Shown: positions 15,617 through 24,690 of the stretch, piece by piece
How the letters are laid out: each line of letters opens with the position of its first letter
How positions within the stretch are numbered: the first letter of the stretch is position 1
Assembly: GCA_944377745.1 (NCBI GenBank)
Contig: CALWFV010000001.1
Location: 186,001 to 250,000 of the forward strand
Origin: an uncultured Mediterraneibacter sp.
GTDB lineage: Bacteria; Bacillota; Clostridia; Lachnospirales; Lachnospiraceae
Length of the DNA stretch: 64,000 nucleotides
Direction of reading: 5' to 3'
Made by a program: the position numbers and the translations under genes
Notes under the pieces: model-generated
Database searches by the model: none
What the model was told of the DNA's origin: nothing
The model's input: only the letters and a program-made list of their open reading frames with translations

Positions 15617-16062
15617 GATCTGTCTTTCTCCTGTCTGCGCGGGATCTTTATGCGGAACACCGCATCCACGATAAAGACTGCCAGAGCGATCACTCCTGCG
15701 ATCTCAAGCGTCTGTATCAGATAATAGGAAGACCGCGCCCGGTCGTCAGTGATAATATAATAAACCGCCCTGTACATCCCGGCTCCGGGTACAGTGGGAA
15801 GGATGCCTGCGATCAGGAAAACCGTGACAGGCGCCTTGAAGATCCTGGCAAAAATATGTGCCAGCAGTGAGATCACAAGGGCGGAAAGGAAACAGGCGGG
15901 CACTGTGTCCAACCCCTTCTGCATCCCGAAAAAGTATACCCCTCCTCCGCACGCTCCGGCAAATCCTGCCTGCAAAAGGTATTTTCCCGGAGTCTCTACC
16001 AGGACAGCAAATCCAACAACAGCAAGAAAGCATCCCACTGTCACCAGAAACAGTTCCATCAT
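15613..16062 (-). CDS. Threonine/serine exporter family, small subunit (ThrE2-like)
   Basis: 149 residues with four or five transmembrane helices, including GILPTVPGAGMYRA, a hallmark of the small ThrE half (DUF3815). With the 256-residue partner encoded just upstream it makes a complete split ThrE transporter of the cytoplasmic membrane, a family known for threonine and serine export. The ATG at 16060-16062 has GGGAGGTGG before it; the longer open frame is out of phase with the partner gene and is rejected. Both ends overlap neighbours by a few bases, so it is coupled to the exporter partner and to the CobU fusion. Confidence 0.88.
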   Translation of the reverse strand: MMELFLVTVGCFLAVVGFAVLVETPGKYLLQAGFAGACGGGVYFFGMQKGLDTVPACFLSALVISLLAHIFARIFKAPVTVFLIAGILPTVPGAGMYRAVYYIITDDRARSSYYLIQTLEIAGVIALAVFIVDAVFRIKIPRRQEKDRS

Positions 16063-16832
16063 CAAAGACCACCTCCCTGCCAGAAAACCGTCGTCAGCGC
16101 CATTCCCACACCGACTCCGATAGCAATGGCCGCAGCCGTCACAAAAGCCTCCAGTGCTCTCGCCCCTCCCGAGATATAATCTCCCCGGAGAGTATCCCGT
16201 ATCGCATTCGTGATCGCCACGCCGGGAACCAGGGGCATGATCCCGCTGATGATGACCGTGTCCATGTTCAGAAGAGGATTCCACAGCTTCAGGAGCACCG
16301 CCGCAACAGCAACGCCCACCGCGCAGAGGATATTCAGTATAAAAGCACTGGTCTTCACTCTCTTTCCGATGGTCATGAGAACTGCAAGAACAATGCCTGC
16401 CCCTCCCGCGGCAAGGATCTCACGCAGTCCTCCGCCGAACAGCGGCGCGAATCCCGCCGGGACCAGGATTGTCGCCAGGTTATACATCCATACCGTATAC
16501 TGTTTTCCTTTTATCCTTTTCAGCTTTTCCCAGGTCTCCTCCGCCGACAGTTCCCTGGCGCAGTATTTTCTGGAGATTTCATTTACCTCTACGATCCGGT
16601 GCATGTTGGTGCCTCTCTCATGGACCCTGCGCATCACCGTGACCGCCTCCTGCCCGGGGCGGTCAATGGTGACGATGATCCCGGTCAGCATCACAAGCGA
16701 TTCCGTCTCCGCAGTGCCCGCCGTATCCAGGATATGTTTGATCGTATCCTCCACCCGGTAGGTCTCCGCACCGCTTCTGAGCATGATCTCTCCCGCAAGG
16801 ACCGCCATATTTGCGATTGATTTGTCATCCAT
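16062..16832 (-). CDS. Threonine/serine exporter family, large subunit (ThrE1-like)
   Basis: 256 residues. A soluble N-terminal part (MLRSGAETYRVEDTI...) resembles the family's proteolysis-related domain, and the C-terminal part holds about five transmembrane helices with PLVPGVAITNAIRDTL, the hallmark of DUF1212/ThrE. The start chosen is the ATG at 16830-16832, with AGAGG 9 bp before; an ATG at 16862 lacks a ribosome binding site and overlaps the upstream lipoprotein gene. Its stop overlaps the start of the small subunit (ATGA). Threonine is the precursor of the aminopropanol arm of cobalamin, which may explain the operon context, but that is inference. Confidence 0.88.
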   Translation of the reverse strand: MDDKSIANMAVLAGEIMLRSGAETYRVEDTIKHILDTAGTAETESLVMLTGIIVTIDRPGQEAVTVMRRVHERGTNMHRIVEVNEISRKYCARELSAEETWEKLKRIKGKQYTVWMYNLATILVPAGFAPLFGGGLREILAAGGAGIVLAVLMTIGKRVKTSAFILNILCAVGVAVAAVLLKLWNPLLNMDTVIISGIMPLVPGVAITNAIRDTLRGDYISGGARALEAFVTAAAIAIGVGVGMALTTVFWQGGGL

Positions 16833-16848
16833 TGCTCCAAACCTCTTT

Positions 16849-18561
16849 TCAGATATCCGCATACCGGTATTCCAGCGCCCCGCTTGCCGGGATCTGCCGG
16901 ATCCCGGTGATCTCCGGATTCACCAGATTCACACTCTTCATTGCATAGAGAGGAATGATATAGAACCGTTCCCCGACGGCAAGCTGCTCCGCCTGATGCA
17001 TCAGGTCCGCCCTCTTTGCAGGGTCCGCTTCCGAGTTGGACTGCTCCACCAGGGCGTCATACTCCGGATCATTGATCCCGCTGCAGTTGTACGTGCTGTT
17101 GGACAGAAGCATGGACAGATAGGTGTAGGGATCCGCGAAATCTGCGGTCCAGTTCATCCGGATCAGCTCGAAATCGCCTGCGTAACGGCTGCTGTAGTTG
17201 GACTGAAGTTCCTGGGCGTTCAGTTCAATATTGATATTCAGGTTTTCCTTTAACTGGGACTGGATCACCTGAGCCGTATCCGAATCCATCTCCAGCGTAG
17301 GGTAGCTGTAGGTCAGCCTGGGAAATCCTTCCCCGTCCGGGTATCCCGCCTCAGCGAGAAGCTCCCGTGCCCGCTCCACATTTTCCTCAAAAGGCTGCTC
17401 TGCTCCGTCCACAAAGTACTCTCCCGTCTCTTTGTCTTTCATATACTTTGCGATCAGATTGTAGGTGGGTTCTGTGTCCAATCCCACAATCTGGCAGAGT
17501 TCCTCCCGGTCGATGGCAAGGTTGATCGCTTCCCGGACTCGGACGTCGTCCAGCGGCTCCACGTTCAGGTTAAAATAAATGTAACGCGTGGCGATCAGAT
17601 CCGTGACCAGAAGATCATCCTGTCCCTCGTAGAGTTCCATGACTGTGGACGGAAGGGAAGTCGCCACATCCACCTCACCGGTCTCATAGGCATTTGCCAT
17701 GGACTGAGTATCATCAAAAAAGCGATAAGTGATGCGATCCAGGCTGATTCGATCCTTATCCCAGTAATTTTCATTTTTCTCCAGGACAAAATACTGGTCC
17801 GGCACATATTCCGTCAGATAAAAAGGACCGTTGGCAAGACTGGTCTCCGGATCTGTGTCCCATCTGCTGTCCGGGGAATCCGCGTATTTCTCACAGGAGG
17901 GTGTGTACACCGGAAGCCTGAGAAGATCCAGGAAATACACACAGGGCTCCTCCAGATGAAAGACCAGTGTATGATCATCCGGGGTCTCAACACCCAGCGT
18001 ATCCATCTCCGCTTCGCCGTTATAAATTGCCTCCGCGTTCTCGATGGGGAACAGATAATTTGCGTACCCGCTGCCTGACGCAGGATCCAGCGCCCGGGTG
18101 ATGGTGTTGAGGAAGTCTCCGGAGGTCACCGGCGTTCCGTCTGACCAGAGGGCGTCCTCTCTGAGATGAAATGTCCACTCCGTGGAATCCTCATTGACCT
18201 CATATGACTCTGCAGCTCTGTACTCGATCTCTCCGTTCTCATCAAAAGTCAGAAGTTCGTCCAGAGCGCTCACCGAGTAGGCGAGATAGGTAAGGGCAAT
18301 GGAGCCTGCCGGATCCATGGTCCCGGTCTCGCTGTTGATCGCCACCGTGATCGCTTTCTCTCCGGTGTCCGTTCCCGCGCTTCCTCCGCTCTCCGGTCCG
18401 GCACACCCGGTCAGAACTGCCGCGCAGAGAAAGATTCCCGAAAGAAGAAGGGCTGCCGCCCGCTTTCCGGCCGGATACCCGCTTCCTCCTCTCCTGTTCT
18501 GTCTGTTCTTCTCATTGTCACCCCTGCTGTTGATGATCCAGTCTGTCAGTTTTCTTTTCAT
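16849..18561 (-). CDS. Peptide-type ABC transporter substrate-binding lipoprotein
   Basis: 570 residues of the SBP_bac_5 (OppA/DppA) family. After an unusually long, positively charged N-terminal region (about 35 residues) comes a hydrophobic segment and the lipobox LTGC, so the mature protein is anchored to the outer face of the membrane. The family phrase WTFHLREDALWSDGTPVTSGDF is present near residue 120. Ligand binding cannot be read from sequence; similar proteins bind oligopeptides. The ATG at 18561 follows AAAGGA. It is the last gene of the five-part transporter and is 16 bp from the ThrE gene. Confidence 0.94.
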   Translation of the reverse strand: MKRKLTDWIINSRGDNEKNRQNRRGGSGYPAGKRAAALLLSGIFLCAAVLTGCAGPESGGSAGTDTGEKAITVAINSETGTMDPAGSIALTYLAYSVSALDELLTFDENGEIEYRAAESYEVNEDSTEWTFHLREDALWSDGTPVTSGDFLNTITRALDPASGSGYANYLFPIENAEAIYNGEAEMDTLGVETPDDHTLVFHLEEPCVYFLDLLRLPVYTPSCEKYADSPDSRWDTDPETSLANGPFYLTEYVPDQYFVLEKNENYWDKDRISLDRITYRFFDDTQSMANAYETGEVDVATSLPSTVMELYEGQDDLLVTDLIATRYIYFNLNVEPLDDVRVREAINLAIDREELCQIVGLDTEPTYNLIAKYMKDKETGEYFVDGAEQPFEENVERARELLAEAGYPDGEGFPRLTYSYPTLEMDSDTAQVIQSQLKENLNINIELNAQELQSNYSSRYAGDFELIRMNWTADFADPYTYLSMLLSNSTYNCSGINDPEYDALVEQSNSEADPAKRADLMHQAEQLAVGERFYIIPLYAMKSVNLVNPEITGIRQIPASGALEYRYADI

Positions 18562-18579
18562 AGTATCCTTTCCTGTCCT

Positions 18580-20340
18580 TCAGATCTGTGAAGTCATTAT
18601 ATAGTCTCTGCTGCGCCTTCCGCTGTGTTCCTCAGAATAGAGGAAACAGGACACAGCCCGTTCCCCGAATCTGTATGTTTCCGGTTCCTCCTCTGTGCAG
18701 CACTTCATCGCATAGCCGCACTCTCCGGCAAAAGGACATCCTTTGTCCCGCATTCCCCGGCCGCCGTTATCCTGCTTTCCTGCCGGAAGACTGCGGATCC
18801 TGCGCGCTCTCAGCGGATCCGCCTCAAGAGACGACTCCAGCAGCAGCTTCGTATAGGGATGCCACGGGTCGGAACAGACTTCCCTGGTCCGCCCGGTCTC
18901 CACCAGCCTTCCTCCGTACATGACGCCCATCCGGCTGCTGATCCTGCGGATCACATGCATATCATGGGAGATAAACAGGCAGGCAATCTGCTGTTCTTTC
19001 TGGATGTCCAGAAGAAGGTCGAGGATCTGCTGCTGCGTTACCGCATCAAGGGAGGAGAGCGCCTCATCACAGATCAGGATCTCCGGACGTACGATCAATG
19101 CGCGAGCAATCCCGATCCTCTGCCGCTGTCCGCCGGAAAATTCAGATGGATATTTGTCCATGTCCTCTTCCGTCAACCCGACCCGCTCCATCATGTTGCG
19201 GATCCGTTCCCGCCTTTTCTCCCGGTCAGTTCTTTCCTCGGGGGAACCTGCGGCCCGGAGCGCTTCATCCAGAGCCTGGCCCGCAGTGAGGCAGGGGTTG
19301 AGAGAACCATACGGATCCTGAAAGACCATCTGGATCCTTCCCCCGGCTCTTCCCTTTCTGCTCAGAGGCTCACCCCTGTAGAGGATCGACCCGCTGTCCT
19401 CCTTCAGGATACCTGTCAGGATCCTCGCCAGAGTCGTCTTTCCGCTGCCGCTCTCGCCTGCAAGAGCGAAAAGCTCGCCCTCATGCAGTTCCAGGGTGAC
19501 TCCCTTTACTCCGTCTCTGGTGTCAAACTCTTTCGTCAGGTTCTCCACCAGGAGAAGGCTCTCTTCTTTTGTTCCTTCGGACAGTTTCCTCTTCTTTTTT
19601 ACGCTGTCCAGAAGCTGTTTCGTATATTCCTCTCCGGGATCGTAAAAAATGTCCTCCACGCTCCCGGATTCCACGATCCTTCCCCGCCGCATCACATAGA
19701 CTCTCCTGCAGAGAGATGCGGTGACTCCCAGATCATGGCTTACCAGAAGGAGAGCTGTCCCGGTCTCTTCCACGATCCCCCTTAAGAGCCGCAGGATCTG
19801 CGCCTGAACAGCCGCGTCCAGCGCCGTGGTAGGCTCGTCTGCGATGATCACTCTGGGCTCACAGGCAAGAGCTATGGCGATGACTACTCTCTGGAGCATT
19901 CCCCCGGAAAGTTCAAAAGGATACTGTCTCATACGCATCTTTGCGTTTCCGATCCCGGTCATGTCCAGAAGTTCCAAAGCCCTCTCCCGGGCCTCCCGCC
20001 TTCCGCAGTGTCTTCTCGCTCTGACTGTCTCTGTGATCTGCCTCCCGATCTTTACCGAAGGGTTCAGGCAGCTCTGCGGGTTCTGAAATACCATGGCGAT
20101 ATTCACGCCCGGGACAGCCGGCTCTCCACACACTGTGATCCGCTCCGACTGTACGGAAGCGTTTTCCTTTAACAGCCCCATGACAGCCAGCATGGCTGTG
20201 CTCTTCCCGGACCCGGACTCACCGACAAGGCCTGTGATCTCCCCTTCTTCCACATGGAGATCCATCTCTTCAAGTGCCCTGCACTCTCCCTGTTCCGTAT
20301 GATATTGTACACGCAGTTTTCGTATATCAAGAACTCTCAT
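18580..20340 (-). CDS. Peptide ABC transporter, fused double ATPase (DppD-DppF type)
   Basis: 586 residues with two full ATPase cassettes in one chain. Cassette 1: Walker A GESGSGKST, signature LSGGM, Walker B VIIADEPTTALD. Cassette 2: Walker A GESGSGKTT, signature FSGGQRQR, Walker B ILICDEALSSLD. The end has the Cys-rich OppD/OppF-like tail (CPFAGECGYAMKCC), which in this family may bind an Fe-S cluster. Normally these are two separate proteins; here they are fused, a known variant. It powers import through the two permeases encoded just before it (11-bp gap). The ATG at 20340 starts MRVLDIRKLRVQY. Confidence 0.95.
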   Translation of the reverse strand: MRVLDIRKLRVQYHTEQGECRALEEMDLHVEEGEITGLVGESGSGKSTAMLAVMGLLKENASVQSERITVCGEPAVPGVNIAMVFQNPQSCLNPSVKIGRQITETVRARRHCGRREARERALELLDMTGIGNAKMRMRQYPFELSGGMLQRVVIAIALACEPRVIIADEPTTALDAAVQAQILRLLRGIVEETGTALLLVSHDLGVTASLCRRVYVMRRGRIVESGSVEDIFYDPGEEYTKQLLDSVKKKRKLSEGTKEESLLLVENLTKEFDTRDGVKGVTLELHEGELFALAGESGSGKTTLARILTGILKEDSGSILYRGEPLSRKGRAGGRIQMVFQDPYGSLNPCLTAGQALDEALRAAGSPEERTDREKRRERIRNMMERVGLTEEDMDKYPSEFSGGQRQRIGIARALIVRPEILICDEALSSLDAVTQQQILDLLLDIQKEQQIACLFISHDMHVIRRISSRMGVMYGGRLVETGRTREVCSDPWHPYTKLLLESSLEADPLRARRIRSLPAGKQDNGGRGMRDKGCPFAGECGYAMKCCTEEEPETYRFGERAVSCFLYSEEHSGRRSRDYIMTSQI

Positions 20341-20350
20341 GGGTCTGTCC

Positions 20351-21193
20351 TTATCTCCTGTTTCTCTGCTCCAGTGACGTTCCGATCAGGTTCAGCGCCA
20401 GCATCATCACACAGAGCACGAGCAGCGGGAATACCATCTGATACGGATACACCATCATCTGGCTCCTTGCTTCCTGTATGATCGTCCCCAAACTTGCCGC
20501 CGGTGCCGCGATCCCGATTCCAAGAAAACTTAAGAAAGCCTCAGTAAAGATTGCCTGGGGGATAAGAAAAATGAAATTTACAGTGATCGGTCCCGCTGCG
20601 TTGGGGAGAAGATGCCTTGTCAGGATCCTGATAGAAGGGATCCCCTCTATCTTTGCCGCACGGGCAAAATCCGTCCCTTTCAGACGAAGGATCTCTCCCC
20701 GGACGATCCGTGCCATATTGATCCATCCGGCAACACAGAGTCCCAGGATGATACTTGGCGCCCCTGCTCCAAGGACCAGTGTGATCAGGATCACATAGAG
20801 CATGGATGGGATCGCCGACACCACATCCGCGATCCGCATCAGGATCAGATCCGCTTTTTTTCCCGCATACCCTGACACCGCACCATACAGGACGCCGATG
20901 CAGCCGTTGAGCGCCGCGCTGACCAGCCCCACCAGAAGGCTTAAGCCCGCTCCGTACCACACCCGGGCGAACAGATCCCGTCCGAATTTATCCGTCCCGA
21001 ACCAGTGCTCAGAGGACGGCAGACTGTTCTGGATCGCCGCGTTCTGTTCCGAATAGGACCAGGGGGAAAGGAGCGGAACAAGAACTGCCAGAAGGATCCA
21101 GATTCCAAGCAGGATACATCCCGCTGCTGCCCGGCGGTCTTTTCGGAAATATTCCCGGAAATCTGTCCTTCTCCTTCGCTTCTGTACTGCCAT
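20351..21193 (-). CDS. Peptide ABC transporter permease (DppC-like)
   Basis: 280 residues with six transmembrane helices, a first helix near 25-45 and the DppC/OppC N-terminal domain ahead of the BPD_transp_1 core. The EAA-type loop is seen as GCIGVLYGAVSGYAG... and ARAAKIEGIPSIRILTRHLLPNA. It pairs with the DppB-like permease to form the import channel. It follows that gene directly (stop at 21195, start at 21193), so the two are translated together. Confidence 0.94.
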   Translation of the reverse strand: MAVQKRRRRTDFREYFRKDRRAAAGCILLGIWILLAVLVPLLSPWSYSEQNAAIQNSLPSSEHWFGTDKFGRDLFARVWYGAGLSLLVGLVSAALNGCIGVLYGAVSGYAGKKADLILMRIADVVSAIPSMLYVILITLVLGAGAPSIILGLCVAGWINMARIVRGEILRLKGTDFARAAKIEGIPSIRILTRHLLPNAAGPITVNFIFLIPQAIFTEAFLSFLGIGIAAPAASLGTIIQEARSQMMVYPYQMVFPLLVLCVMMLALNLIGTSLEQRNRR

Positions 21194-21194
21194 C

Positions 21195-22127
21195 TTATCC
21201 TGTCTCCTCCTGATATGACCGTCTCACCGCCGGATCCAGCCATGCTCCCAGAAGATCCGTGATCAGGTTCACTGCGATGACCACGGCTCCCATAAATATG
21301 GTCAGCCCCATGATCAGCGTGTAATCCCTGTTTGTGATCGAATTTACAAACTCTCTCCCGATGCCCGGGATCGTAAAAATGCTCTCCACCACGAAGCTTC
21401 CCGTGAGAAGATAGGCAGAAGCGGGCCCGATATAGTTCAGCACCGGTCTCCATGCATTTTTCAGAGCATGGGTAAATATGATCCGCTTCCTGCCAAGTCC
21501 CTTCGCCCGGTCAAAGAGAACATAATCCTTCTCCATCTCCGTTTCCAGCGCATTTCCTGTCAGACGCATGATCACCGCCGCCGGATAGATGGCAAGAGAG
21601 ATCACCGGAAGCACATAGTGAGCGGGAGACAAAAGTCCCGACGCAGGAAACCATTTCAACTGAACGCTGAAGATCAGAAGGAGCAGGATCGCCGCCGCGA
21701 ATCCGGGAATCCCCGCAAGGATCATCCCCACTGCGGAAATAACTTCCCGGACGCCCTGATTCTTTGAAACCGCCCGGACGATCCCGAAAGCTGTCCCTGC
21801 CAGGATAGCGACGATCAGCGCCGGCACTCCCAGAGAGGCTGTGATCCCCCAGGTCCTTCCTATGATCTCCGTCACTTTTACACCAGGATCCTCATAGGAT
21901 ACGCCTAAGTCTCCGCGGAGAAGATTTCCCATATAAGTGAGAAACTGCTCGTCCAGAGGACGGTCCAGACCGTATTCCCGCTCCACAGCCTCCACTACCT
22001 GCTCAGACACGCTTCCAGTCTGAAACGGGCTGCCCGGCATGAGACGGACGAGGAAAAAGGTCACGCACGCCAGCACAAAAAGAGCCAGTATCCCTGTCAG
22101 TATCCTTTTAAGGGTATAACGCAGCAT
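21195..22127 (-). CDS. Peptide ABC transporter permease (DppB-like)
   Basis: 310 residues, the first gene of the transporter operon. Six transmembrane helices with the DppB hallmark start MLRYTLKRILTGILALFVL, the GSPF segment after the first helix, and the EAA loop LFDRAKGLGRKRIIFTHALKN. The ATG at 22127 has GTGAGGGAA before it. A promoter at 22191-22219 sits 64 bp upstream, so transcription of the whole run to 13225 (transporter, ThrE pair, CobU fusion, cbiC, dehydrogenase) may start here. Confidence 0.94.
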   Translation of the reverse strand: MLRYTLKRILTGILALFVLACVTFFLVRLMPGSPFQTGSVSEQVVEAVEREYGLDRPLDEQFLTYMGNLLRGDLGVSYEDPGVKVTEIIGRTWGITASLGVPALIVAILAGTAFGIVRAVSKNQGVREVISAVGMILAGIPGFAAAILLLLIFSVQLKWFPASGLLSPAHYVLPVISLAIYPAAVIMRLTGNALETEMEKDYVLFDRAKGLGRKRIIFTHALKNAWRPVLNYIGPASAYLLTGSFVVESIFTIPGIGREFVNSITNRDYTLIMGLTIFMGAVVIAVNLITDLLGAWLDPAVRRSYQEETG

Positions 22128-22190
22128 ATTTCCCTCACCGTCCTTCCCGTGCCTTTATGATGATCTGCTTCTGAAAATGTCCATTCCATA

Positions 22191-22219
22191 AGTTTAGTAT
22201 AAACAGGGAGAATTGACAA
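22191..22219 (-). promoter_or_regulatory. Promoter of the peptide transporter operon
   Basis: TTGTCA (22214-22219) and TAAACT (22191-22196) on the minus strand, 17 bp apart, just after the stop of the P-loop kinase gene. No terminator separates that gene from it. Confidence 0.65.
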
Positions 22220-22222
22220 GAC

Positions 22223-22723
22223 TCAGGTGTCTTCCGGTTTTCCGGAAAAGTATGTATCTGCCTCCTCCCGGCACCGGAAAACGTGTACTTTCCGTCCTTT
22301 GTGGTACTGTTCCAGAAGTTCACAGATACGTGGACGCTGATCTTTCGGGAAATCCAGGATTTCCTGTCTGAACTCCCCGTCAAACTCGTGTTCCACCCAG
22401 GGCAGATCCTCACGCTTCGTACCGATTCTTTCTTCCGCTCCCTGAAGGCAGACATCCATAGGATAGTCCAGCAGAAATATCGTGTCACATGCCTTAAGCC
22501 GCATTTCAAGAGTCCTGAGATAGTTTCCGTCTATGATCCAGCGGTCCTCTGCAAGAATTTCCTTTAGCCGCGTATCAAACTCTTCTCGGGATATATTCGT
22601 CTGATCCGGTCTATGCCAGATCAGATCCAGATAATAGAGGGGAAGTCCTGTCTTCTCTCTTAACTTCCGAGCAAACGTGCTTTTCCCCGCCCCGGGACTT
22701 CCGATAATGATCACCTTCTGCAT
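22223..22723 (-). CDS. Small P-loop kinase-like ATPase (topology modulation/adenylate-kinase-like)
   Basis: 166 residues starting MQKVIIIGSPGAGKST, a Walker A loop at about 8-15. It then has the LDLIWHRPDQT segment and the DRWIIDGNY motif common to the FlaR/topology modulation group of adenylate-kinase-like proteins, and a basic lid region (RPRICELLEQYHKGRKVHVFR). Substrate unknown; nucleotides or small phosphoacceptors are possible. The ATG at 22723 follows AAAGGAG. It is transcribed alone from the promoter at 22794-22822. Confidence 0.85.
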   Translation of the reverse strand: MQKVIIIGSPGAGKSTFARKLREKTGLPLYYLDLIWHRPDQTNISREEFDTRLKEILAEDRWIIDGNYLRTLEMRLKACDTIFLLDYPMDVCLQGAEERIGTKREDLPWVEHEFDGEFRQEILDFPKDQRPRICELLEQYHKGRKVHVFRCREEADTYFSGKPEDT

Positions 22724-22793
22724 AGACCGCTCCTTTCCTGATCCCCATACTGCCGGACTTTGATCAGTCCGTCACACCGGCCGCAATGCTTAT

Positions 22794-22822
22794 ATTATAA
22801 TCGATGACTTCCTCCACATCAA
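22794..22822 (-). promoter_or_regulatory. Promoter of the P-loop kinase gene
   Basis: TTGATG (22817-22822) and TATAAT (22794-22799) on the minus strand, 17 bp apart. The leader contains a small hairpin (GGACT/AGTCC, 22755-22770). Confidence 0.7.
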
Positions 22823-22906
22823 GATAGCTTCCTGTTTCATTGACACATAATAATAGGGCTAAAAGACATTGTTCTAAAAGGCAGGAAGTCCCAAGAGAAC
22901 TTTTTA

Positions 22907-22935
22907 TTTTCACACTCCTGGAATTATGGTAGAAT
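22907..22935 (+). promoter_or_regulatory. Promoter of the small membrane protein gene at 23035
   Basis: TTTTCA (22907-22912) and an extended -10, TGGTAGAAT (TAGAAT at 22930-22935), 17 bp apart. The leader is about 90 nt. Apart from this and the divergent promoter, the 22724-23034 interval holds nothing I can name. Confidence 0.55.
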
Positions 22936-23034
22936 GGGAAACAGAGCGAAAAACCGGAAGTTATAAGGGGAATTATTCTTTATAATTGAGTGATGATACA
23001 GATTAACAAAAATCGAGTTTTGAGGTAAGCAGAA

Positions 23035-23277
23035 ATGCACAAATATAAGATATTGACTAAATATTTATTACCGGTAATGCTACAAATGACGATAATAGCG
23101 TTCATAGCTTTTTGCTGCAAAATCATCGGAATAGAAACAGGTTATGGGAACGGTATTGGCATAACACTGATTATTGTTGCAGGTGTTTCCTCTGCTTTAT
23201 GGGGCATTTTATATCAGTACCAGTATAATCACAAATATCTGACCGAATGCCCGAAAGATAACAAAACCCTAAAATAG
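23035..23277 (+). CDS. Small membrane protein with two transmembrane helices
   Basis: 80 residues, no family recognised. Two hydrophobic segments (about 13-30 and 42-60) are joined by a short polar loop, GIETGYGNG, and followed by a polar tail, YNHKYLTECPKDNKTLK. The base composition is lower in GC than the neighbours. The ATG at 23035 has TGAGGT at acceptable spacing, and a promoter lies at 22907-22935. It is convergent with the DUF6054-like gene. Confidence 0.65.
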   Translation: MHKYKILTKYLLPVMLQMTIIAFIAFCCKIIGIETGYGNGIGITLIIVAGVSSALWGILYQYQYNHKYLTECPKDNKTLK

Positions 23278-23298
23278 CTCCCCCGCAAATCATATAGT

Positions 23299-23631
23299 TC
23301 AGAGGGATGCCACCACCTCAGCGATGGTCTCCAGAAATGACTCTTCTCCAATCGTATTCATCTTAAAAAACATCCCCTGACTGCCACCTGATGTGATCGC
23401 CGAGAGGAAAAATACCCCGCCTCTGCCTGCCAGCGTCAGGGACATACTCACCCGGTTGCCTCCGGTCCAGCTGTATCTCTCATAGACACGCACTGCACAC
23501 CGGAACTCTCCCTGTGAAAAATCGCTTCCATCCTCGTAGGACGCAGAGGTACTCCCACTCATCACCGCTCTATGCAGCTGATCTAATATCCTGTCAAAAT
23601 TCCCATATACGACTTTCTCATATTTTGCCAT
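23299..23631 (-). CDS. DUF6054-like protein
   Basis: 110 residues starting MAKYEKVVYGNFDRIL, without signal peptide or membrane helix. The pattern (a short helical start, then GSTSASYEDGSDF, a beta-rich middle VRVYERYSW..., and a glycine-rich SAITSGGSQGMFF) fits the small uncharacterised family DUF6054 found in Firmicutes. The role is unknown. It lies 36 bp after the threonine aldolase stop and may be cotranscribed with it. Confidence 0.75.
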   Translation of the reverse strand: MAKYEKVVYGNFDRILDQLHRAVMSGSTSASYEDGSDFSQGEFRCAVRVYERYSWTGGNRVSMSLTLAGRGGVFFLSAITSGGSQGMFFKMNTIGEESFLETIAEVVASL

Positions 23632-23667
23632 ACTTCTATCCTTTTCCCTATCTGTTTCAGATTATTT

Positions 23668-24690
23668 TTACAACAGTCTGCTTAGTTCCTCAATTTCTTC
23701 CTCTTTCGTTCCCCAGCTTGTGGCAAATCTCACGACCGTATGATCCTGATCCGCCTTCTCCCAGAAGCTGAACACTACTTTTTCCCTTAACTGTCCCATC
23801 TTCCTGTCATCCATGATCACGAACTGCTGGTTTGTCGGCGACTCCCATGCAAAGGAAAGTCCTTTTTCTCTGAACACTTCTTTCAGTTTTTCCGCCATCT
23901 CAATGGCATGGCTGCTGATCCTGAAGTAAAGGTCATCTGTAAAGAGGGTATCGAACTGGATTCCCAGCAGCCTTCCCTTTGCCAGAAGCGCCCCGTGCTG
24001 CTTTACAGCGGTCAGAAAGTGCTTCGGAGCCTTTCGCGGAAATACCACTGCCTCTCCGCAGAGTGCACCCACTTTTGTCCCTCCGATATAGAACGCGTCG
24101 CAGAACTCAGCCACGTCGCAGAGAGACACATCCGTTCCTCTGCTCATCAGTCCGTATCCCAGACGGGCACCGTCCAGATACAGAGGGATCTCATATTCCC
24201 GGCAAATCTCTGAAATCTGTCTCAGCTCCTCTTTTGTATACATTGTCCCGAACTCAGTGGGATGGGAAATATACACCATACCGGGGAAAACCATGTGCTC
24301 ATGATTCTCATCTTGCCAGAATCCCTGAATATACTGCCTCAGTTCATCCCCATTGATCTTCCCGGTATGACCGGGTACGGTAAGCACCTTATGACCGGTG
24401 AACTCCACCGCCCCCGCTTCATGGATAGCGATATGCCCGCTGTCCGCGGCGACGACGCCCTCATACCCATTCAGCATGGCGTCGATCACCGTGGCATTGG
24501 TCTGGGTTCCTCCTACAAGGAAATGAATCTCCGCATTCTCACAGCCGCAGGCTTTCCGTATCTTCTCCCTTGCGCTTTCACAGTATGGATCGCTGCCGTA
24601 TCCGGACAGAGGCTCCATGTTGGTCTCCGCCAGACGCCGCAGGATTTCGGGATGCGCGCCCTGTATGTAGTCATTTTCAAATGATATCAT
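23668..24690 (-). CDS. Low-specificity L-threonine aldolase family enzyme
   Basis: 340 residues, fold type I PLP enzyme. It splits L-threonine or allo-threonine to glycine and acetaldehyde in the cytoplasm. Seen are the N-terminal MISFENDY, the phrase HFLVGGTQTNATVID, the aspartate in LYLDGARLGYGL, and the PLP lysine in GGTKVGA. The ATG at 24688-24690 follows ACAGGA; the longer frame lies inside the upstream gene and is rejected. It overlaps the end of the ArsC-acetyltransferase gene by 14 bp, so it is coupled to it. The genes upstream and downstream do not explain its role. Confidence 0.92.
   Translation of the reverse strand: MISFENDYIQGAHPEILRRLAETNMEPLSGYGSDPYCESAREKIRKACGCENAEIHFLVGGTQTNATVIDAMLNGYEGVVAADSGHIAIHEAGAVEFTGHKVLTVPGHTGKINGDELRQYIQGFWQDENHEHMVFPGMVYISHPTEFGTMYTKEELRQISEICREYEIPLYLDGARLGYGLMSRGTDVSLCDVAEFCDAFYIGGTKVGALCGEAVVFPRKAPKHFLTAVKQHGALLAKGRLLGIQFDTLFTDDLYFRISSHAIEMAEKLKEVFREKGLSFAWESPTNQQFVIMDDRKMGQLREKVVFSFWEKADQDHTVVRFATSWGTKEEEIEELSRLL

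Noticed and set aside
15858-16820. 320-codon open frame opposite the ThrE genes
   Set aside because: Lacks a start signal and has a composition unlike a protein; the opposite strand carries two clear transporter genes.
18625-19785. 386-codon open frame opposite the fused peptide-transporter ATPase
   Set aside because: A shadow of a GC-rich gene; cysteine- and proline-rich with no coherent motif.
16849-22127. Nickel or cobalt importer (NikABCDE-like) serving cobalamin synthesis
   Set aside because: The binding protein and ATPase tail look like oligopeptide transporters. The context is suggestive, but no metal-site residue can be seen.
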